Positions 4,514 to 8,795 of a stretch of 8,795 nt of DNA are shown here, piece by piece. The stretch lies in contig JAIOQD010000301.1 in the NCBI GenBank assembly GCA_021413595.1, positions 1 to 8,795 on the forward strand, given 5' to 3'. The notes beneath the pieces were generated by a model that was given only the letters and a program-made list of their open reading frames with translations, did no database searches and was not told where the DNA came from. The position numbers were made by a program, and so were the translations under genes. This stretch comes from Bacteroidota bacterium (lineage in GTDB: Bacteria > Bacteroidota > Bacteroidia > 2-12-FULL-35-15). The first letter of the stretch is position 1. The number at the start of each line of letters is the position of its first letter.

Positions 4514-7500
4514 ATGAAAAAATCATTACTTGTTATTGCATTTGCATTTTTATTATCTCCCTTGTATTGCTTTGGACAAAGCAATGAAGCTGACGTAGTT
4601 GTTTTAAATAATTATGCTCAATCTTTTAATAAAGCCTATCAGCATCATCCTGAAATTCCGAAAGGAATATTAGAAGCGGTGGCGTTTTGCAATACCCATT
4701 TTATGCATATTCAACATGCTTCCTCACAACCGGAAAGTTGCACCGGTATCCCTAATACCTATGGTGTAATGGGTTTGACGCTTGACGGACAAAATTATTT
4801 TAGAAATAATCTGGCATTCGTTTCTAATTTATCAGGATATCAAACAATTGAAATTATCAGTGATCCGGAAAAAAATATCTTAGCCTATGCGGATGCTTAT
4901 GTGGCAGTTAAGAATTCTTTGAACATCACCAGTAATGCTATTGCAGATCAACTACTTGTGTTAGCTGAACTAAGTGAGTTACCTCAGGGAACAGTCGGAC
5001 AAAATTTTGCTCTTAACACACAACTGTATGGTTATTTGCAATTTTTAAATAATGTTAATTATCAGCAATTATATGGTTTTCCGAACCATATAATCGATTT
5101 AAGCGCAATTTTTGGTAAAGCTAACTATGCTGTTTTGAGTTCAACAGGAGTAACTGTAACTGATGAAAGTGTTTATAATAAAAGCAGTCAGCAATTTCAG
5201 GCTAAATCACTTCAATCAACAGATTATACTCCTGCATTATGGACTGCTGCAGCCTCTTGTAATTACAGCTCCCGCAGTGGTACAGCTATATCTGCAGTAA
5301 CGATACACGATGTGGAAGGAAGTTATGCCGGATGTATCTCCTGGTTTCAGAACTGCGCATCAAGTGTTTCTGCGCACTATGTGGTTCGTTCAAGTGATGG
5401 ACAGATCACTCAAATGGTTCTTGAATCAGGGAAAGCCTGGCATGTAGGAAATGAAAATCCATATACAATTGGTATTGAACATGAAGGCTATAATAATAAT
5501 TCTTCTTGGTACACTACTGCTATGTACACACAATCCGCTGCTTTAGTAAGGGACATTTGTAGCAGTGGTTATGGTATTAGCCCATTAAGAACCTATTACG
5601 GCCCAGGGTGTTCCGGTGGTTCATCATCATGCGGCTTAGGAGCTTGTACAAAAATTAAGGGACATCAAATGTTCCCTAATCAGTCGCACAATGATCCTGG
5701 ACCTAATTGGAATTGGGCAAAGTATTATTTACTTATTAATAATAATCCAACAATAACCACAGTAAGTGGTGTGTCTGGAAACTCATACGATAGCGGTGGT
5801 GCAGGAAACAATTATTCTGATGATGAACGCACCCTCACTTTAATTCAACCAGCCGGTGCAACATCTATTACTCTTAATTTTACATCGTTTAGTACAGAAT
5901 TAAATTGGGATTATTTGTTAATTTATGATGGTGCCACCACTGCTGCTCCGCTTATAGGCAAATATTCGGGTACAACCAGTCCCGGTACTATTACATCAAA
6001 TGGAGGAGCCTTATTACTTGAATTTCGTTCGGATTGCAATTCAACTTCTACAGGTTGGGCAGCAAGCTGGACAAGCAATGCAGTACCTCCGCCACAAGTG
6101 GATGTTACAGCTCCTACCACTACCATAAATACCCCTAACGCATGGGAAACAACTAATTTTACAGCGAATTTTACCGATGCTGATGAAACTGGCGGTAGCG
6201 GATTAGAAAAAAGTTATTACCAGGTGATTGATTATGATGGTACCGAATGGCGAGCCAATGCAAACAATGGTTTTTTTGCAGACAATTTTGATCTTGCCAT
6301 TCATCCGGATTGGACAAGTGCTGTAGGAACTTGGAGTATTAATGGTGGTTCATTGTTTCAGGCTGATGAAGTATCGACCAATACCAATATTTATGCAACG
6401 TTGGATCAAACATTATCGAACAGGTATTTGTATAATTTTTACGGAAAAATAGATGGGTCAGGAACAACAAAACGTGCAGGTTTTCATTTCTTCGCAGACA
6501 ATGGAAGCCTTACCAATCGTGGGAATTCATACTTTGTTTGGTTTCGTGTAGATGATGCATTATTGCAGGTTTATAAAGTTGTAAATGATGTGTTTGGTAC
6601 GGCACAAATAAGTATTCCATTTACCACTGTTGCAAATCAATGGTATGATTATAAAATTATTTATGATCGTATCAGCGGCCAAATAAGCATATACAGAGAT
6701 AACCAGTTTATTACCAGTTGGACAGATCCTACTCCGATTTCTACAGGAAATGCGATTTCATTTAGGAGCGCGGAGGCAAATTTTGCTATCAATGAATTAA
6801 AAGTGTATCGTTCACGTTCTGCAACATCCGCAGGTATAACAGTGGGAGCTGCTAGCACAAATGACATTCGGTTTCAAAATCCCGATCCTACTACTTGCTC
6901 TGGTAAGATCAAATCCATTTGTGCTGATTCAGCAGGTAATTTATCCGCTATTTTTTATCAGAATATCAATGTTGACTGGACACCACCATCGGCTGTTAGT
7001 ACCATTAATGATGGTACGGGAGCGGATATTAGTGTTACTGCTTCATTAACCGATCTATCGGCCAACTGGACAGCATCCGCAGATCCTAATTCTGCAATTT
7101 CACGTTATTGGTATGCAATAGGAACAACACCCGGGGCAACAAATATTGTTAATTACACTGATAATTGGTTTAACCAGGCTGTTACTGCAACAGGTTTAAG
7201 TTCGGTGGCAGGGCAAATGTATTATTTTTCTGTTAAGGCCGAAGATGGTGCAGGTTTGCAATCAACTGTGGTTAGTAGTAATGGACAAACAATACTGCTA
7301 ACTTCTATTGATGAACAAATTGCTGCTAATGGATTATCAGTATATCCGAATCCTTTTACGAATAATACAACTATCACTTATCAGTTAACTACTAACTCAA
7401 AAGTGGATGTAACTTTAACTGACGTATTGGGTAAAGTAATTGTTTTGTATGTTAACCAAGATCAGGCTGCCGGTAAACATGAAGTGTTAATAAATTCAAC

Positions 7501-7585
7501 TGATCTGCAACTTGCAAAAGGAATGTATTTTGTGAAATTGGAAACCAATATGGGGGGGAATTTTGTAAAAGTTATTGTTAAGTAG
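4514..7585 (+). CDS. Secreted multidomain N-acetylmuramoyl-L-alanine amidase (Amidase_2/PGRP) with CUB domain and T9SS sorting domain
   Basis: The 1023-residue protein should cleave the amide bond between N-acetylmuramic acid and L-Ala of peptidoglycan outside the cell. Domains in order: signal peptide (1 to about 21); a lysozyme/transglycosylase-like helical domain (about 45-130) with YGVMGL (83-88) but Asn60 where the catalytic Glu is expected; Amidase_2 (about 255-405) with zinc ligand candidates His265, His384 and Asp394 in GHQ and NDPGP motifs and catalytic Glu322 in GIEHEG; a CUB domain (about 415-522) with WDYLLIYDG; an Ig-like region (530-585) that seems to resume at about 783-822; a LamG-like domain (about 588-765); an FN3-like domain (about 823-930); and a T9SS type A sorting domain from LSVYPNP (941) to the end. 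AmpD has Lys two residues before the last ligand, while this protein has His392. It has its own promoter and a strong terminator. Roles in predation, competition or wall scavenging are possible but not shown. Confidence 0.88.
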   Translation: MKKSLLVIAFAFLLSPLYCFGQSNEADVVVLNNYAQSFNKAYQHHPEIPKGILEAVAFCNTHFMHIQHASSQPESCTGIPNTYGVMGLTLDGQNYFRNNLAFVSNLSGYQTIEIISDPEKNILAYADAYVAVKNSLNITSNAIADQLLVLAELSELPQGTVGQNFALNTQLYGYLQFLNNVNYQQLYGFPNHIIDLSAIFGKANYAVLSSTGVTVTDESVYNKSSQQFQAKSLQSTDYTPALWTAAASCNYSSRSGTAISAVTIHDVEGSYAGCISWFQNCASSVSAHYVVRSSDGQITQMVLESGKAWHVGNENPYTIGIEHEGYNNNSSWYTTAMYTQSAALVRDICSSGYGISPLRTYYGPGCSGGSSSCGLGACTKIKGHQMFPNQSHNDPGPNWNWAKYYLLINNNPTITTVSGVSGNSYDSGGAGNNYSDDERTLTLIQPAGATSITLNFTSFSTELNWDYLLIYDGATTAAPLIGKYSGTTSPGTITSNGGALLLEFRSDCNSTSTGWAASWTSNAVPPPQVDVTAPTTTINTPNAWETTNFTANFTDADETGGSGLEKSYYQVIDYDGTEWRANANNGFFADNFDLAIHPDWTSAVGTWSINGGSLFQADEVSTNTNIYATLDQTLSNRYLYNFYGKIDGSGTTKRAGFHFFADNGSLTNRGNSYFVWFRVDDALLQVYKVVNDVFGTAQISIPFTTVANQWYDYKIIYDRISGQISIYRDNQFITSWTDPTPISTGNAISFRSAEANFAINELKVYRSRSATSAGITVGAASTNDIRFQNPDPTTCSGKIKSICADSAGNLSAIFYQNINVDWTPPSAVSTINDGTGADISVTASLTDLSANWTASADPNSAISRYWYAIGTTPGATNIVNYTDNWFNQAVTATGLSSVAGQMYYFSVKAEDGAGLQSTVVSSNGQTILLTSIDEQIAANGLSVYPNPFTNNTTITYQLTTNSKVDVTLTDVLGKVIVLYVNQDQAAGKHEVLINSTDLQLAKGMYFVKLETNMGGNFVKVIVK

Positions 7586-7612
7586 AAGTCAAACGTTTTA
7601 AAATTAAATGCG

Positions 7613-7647
7613 AAAGCGTCCCGTAATTGTGCGGGACGCTTTTTTTT
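7613..7647 (+). terminator. Strong rho-independent terminator after the amidase gene
   Basis: A perfect 11-bp GC-rich stem, AAAGCGTCCCG (7613-7623) with CGGGACGCTTT (7632-7642), closes an 8-nt loop and runs into a tract of eight Ts (7640-7647). It starts 28 nt after the amidase stop codon and separates it from the convergent thiolase gene. On the minus strand only three Ts follow the stem, so it is a poor terminator in that direction. Confidence 0.9.
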
Positions 7648-7683
7648 ATTCACTTATGTATTCATAATGCAAATATAAAAGTT

Positions 7684-7708
7684 CAGTAGTTGTTAATTCA
7701 ACCAACTG
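7684..7708 (-). terminator. Weak candidate terminator of the thiolase gene
   Basis: On the minus strand, immediately after the thiolase stop, CAGT and CAAC-type arms pair in two 4-bp blocks (7684-7687 with 7705-7708, 7689-7692 with 7699-7702) with a small internal bulge and a 6-nt loop. CTTTTATATTT follows. The stem is short and imperfect, so this is tentative. Confidence 0.3.
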
Positions 7709-7709
7709 T

Positions 7710-8795
7710 TTACACCCTTTCTAATACGTGAGTGATTGCTGTAGAAGCTGTTCCGCCAATACTTTGTATCAGACCAATATTAGCTTCTTTTTTTACCTGA
7801 TTTTTTCCTGCCCTGTCGGTAAGTTGAAGGTAAGCTTCCACGGCTTGATATACACCTGAAGCACCAATTGCATGGCCTCTTCCTTTTAATCCGCCAAATG
7901 TGGATACAGGGATTTTTCCATCCGAAAAAATTTCTCCTTTTTCGGCCAGCTTCCATCCTTCGCCCTGATTGGCAAATCCCATAGCTTCAAGTGAAAGGGT
8001 AGAGATTATAGAATATGCATCATGCAGTTCGAAAAAATCTACATCTTTTGGCTTTATCCCTGCCATCTTGAAAGCTGCTTGTCCGGATCGCTGAATACCT
8101 TCTGCCGCCAAAGCATTGGCTCTGTGATTTATTCCAACATATTCGGTAGATGATGCTGAGCCGGTTATCTTCACTTGTTGTGTTTTACCTTTATTATTGG
8201 AAGCACGTCTGGATAATACCAAAGCCGCAGCACCATCGCAAACCGGGGATGCATCATAAAGCCTTACATGCTCAGCGATATATTTGGAATCGAGATATTG
8301 ATCTATCGTTATTTCTTTTTGAAACAATGCATTGGGGTTATTATTGGCGTTTTTATGTGCGTTAACGCTAAACATACCAAATGCATCAGGTGAAATTTTA
8401 TATTTGTTAATATACATTTTCATTAACTTAGAATTTAAAGTAATGAAGGATTCCCCAATTCCGCCTTCCGTCTCCCAATCAGAAGCAGTAGCAATAGAAC
8501 GAGTAATAAAATTTTTATCTTCATGCGACATTTTTTCTAATCCGCAAACCACCACAGTTTCGCATAAGCCACTCATAATTGCCATAAAGCCTGCGCGCAA
8601 TGCAGCTCCTCCAGAGCCACATGCAGCCTCAAGTGTAACCGATTCAATTCCTTTTAATCCTGCCGCTGTGGCAACTAAAGGCCCCAATTGCTGCTGATTA
8701 CATAATACTCCCGAAAGCATATTTCCTAGAAAGATAGCATCCACTTTTTCCACACCTGCGTCTTTCATAGCTAATACCACTGCCTGAGCACCCAT
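7710..8795 (-). CDS. SCP2-type thiolase (acetyl-CoA acetyltransferase/acyltransferase), 5' end outside window
   Basis: The visible 361 residues are a cytoplasmic thiolase-superfamily enzyme, which condenses or cleaves acyl-CoA via a cysteine thioester. Seen motifs: nucleophile Cys59 in LEAACGSGGAALRAG, CDGAAALVL (186-194), ELHDAYS with His258 (256-262), and GGLKGRGHAIGASG with His308 (301-314). The C-terminus reads QSIGGTAS where classical thiolases have a Cys-Gly-Gly block. HDA(Y/F)S in place of the classical NEAF and the missing second cysteine place it in the SCP2/archaeal-like thiolase group rather than with FadA/AtoB. Family members have about 385-395 residues, and the first strand (usually ending in TKFG) is not visible, so the Met codon at the window edge is probably internal and about 25-30 residues are missing. 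Such enzymes often pair with a DUF35 zinc-ribbon/OB-fold protein, but none is visible here. The substrate is unknown. Confidence 0.88.
   Translation of the reverse strand: MGAQAVVLAMKDAGVEKVDAIFLGNMLSGVLCNQQQLGPLVATAAGLKGIESVTLEAACGSGGAALRAGFMAIMSGLCETVVVCGLEKMSHEDKNFITRSIATASDWETEGGIGESFITLNSKLMKMYINKYKISPDAFGMFSVNAHKNANNNPNALFQKEITIDQYLDSKYIAEHVRLYDASPVCDGAAALVLSRRASNNKGKTQQVKITGSASSTEYVGINHRANALAAEGIQRSGQAAFKMAGIKPKDVDFFELHDAYSIISTLSLEAMGFANQGEGWKLAEKGEIFSDGKIPVSTFGGLKGRGHAIGASGVYQAVEAYLQLTDRAGKNQVKKEANIGLIQSIGGTASTAITHVLERV

Noticed and set aside
5923..6126. Minus-strand open frame within the CUB-encoding part of the amidase gene
   Set aside because: It is antisense to conserved coding sequence, its product is low complexity (Val/Ala/Pro-rich), and no promoter is seen.
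8150..8697. Plus-strand open frames inside the thiolase region
   Set aside because: They lie antisense to a clearly conserved thiolase with intact motifs and have no recognisable domains, so they are shadows.

Overview
The window looks like chromosomal DNA from a member of the Bacteroidota, most likely an environmental or uncultured lineage. It is AT-rich with AT-rich intergenic DNA. Two long exported proteins, and a relic of a third, end in type IX secretion (T9SS) C-terminal sorting domains with the YPNP motif, which are confined to this phylum. The promoter candidates fit the Bacteroidota pattern (TTG, about 20 nt, TAnnTTTR), and start codons lack strong Shine-Dalgarno sequences.

Layout, left to right: (1) 120-995, a small YkoF/DUF77-type thiamine-binding-like protein followed 42 nt later by an exported thioredoxin-fold protein without a CxxC motif, probably one transcription unit. 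(2) 996-1618, a gene-poor stretch with a minus-strand relic (1038-1200) in which a signal peptide is joined out of frame to a T9SS sorting domain, then the promoter of the next gene with a perfect 7-bp palindrome beside its -7 element. (3) 1619-4340, a large secreted multidomain glycoside hydrolase (clan GH-A-like barrel, three FN3-like repeats, Ig/PKD-like repeats, sorting domain). It is broken by a frameshift just after the catalytic nucleophile, and the end of the barrel appears to be missing. (4) 4341-4513, a terminator candidate and a good promoter. (5) 4514-7585, a 1023-residue secreted N-acetylmuramoyl-L-alanine amidase (lysozyme-like N-domain, Amidase_2, CUB, LamG-like, FN3-like, sorting domain), closed by a strong terminator. 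(6) 7710-8795 on the minus strand, an SCP2-type thiolase whose first residues lie beyond the window.

The two large plus-strand genes are not an operon: each has its own promoter and terminator candidates. They share an export route, since both would cross the inner membrane by Sec and the outer membrane by T9SS, and would act on polymers outside the cell (polysaccharide and peptidoglycan). The thiolase is an unrelated cytoplasmic acyl-CoA gene, convergent with the amidase. I see no CRISPR array, tRNA, rRNA, transposase or phage gene. I do not see a clearly new multi-gene system. The most interesting items are the broken hydrolase, the minus-strand sorting-domain relic, the palindromic promoter, and the amidase with a degenerate lysozyme-like domain and an apparently nested domain.
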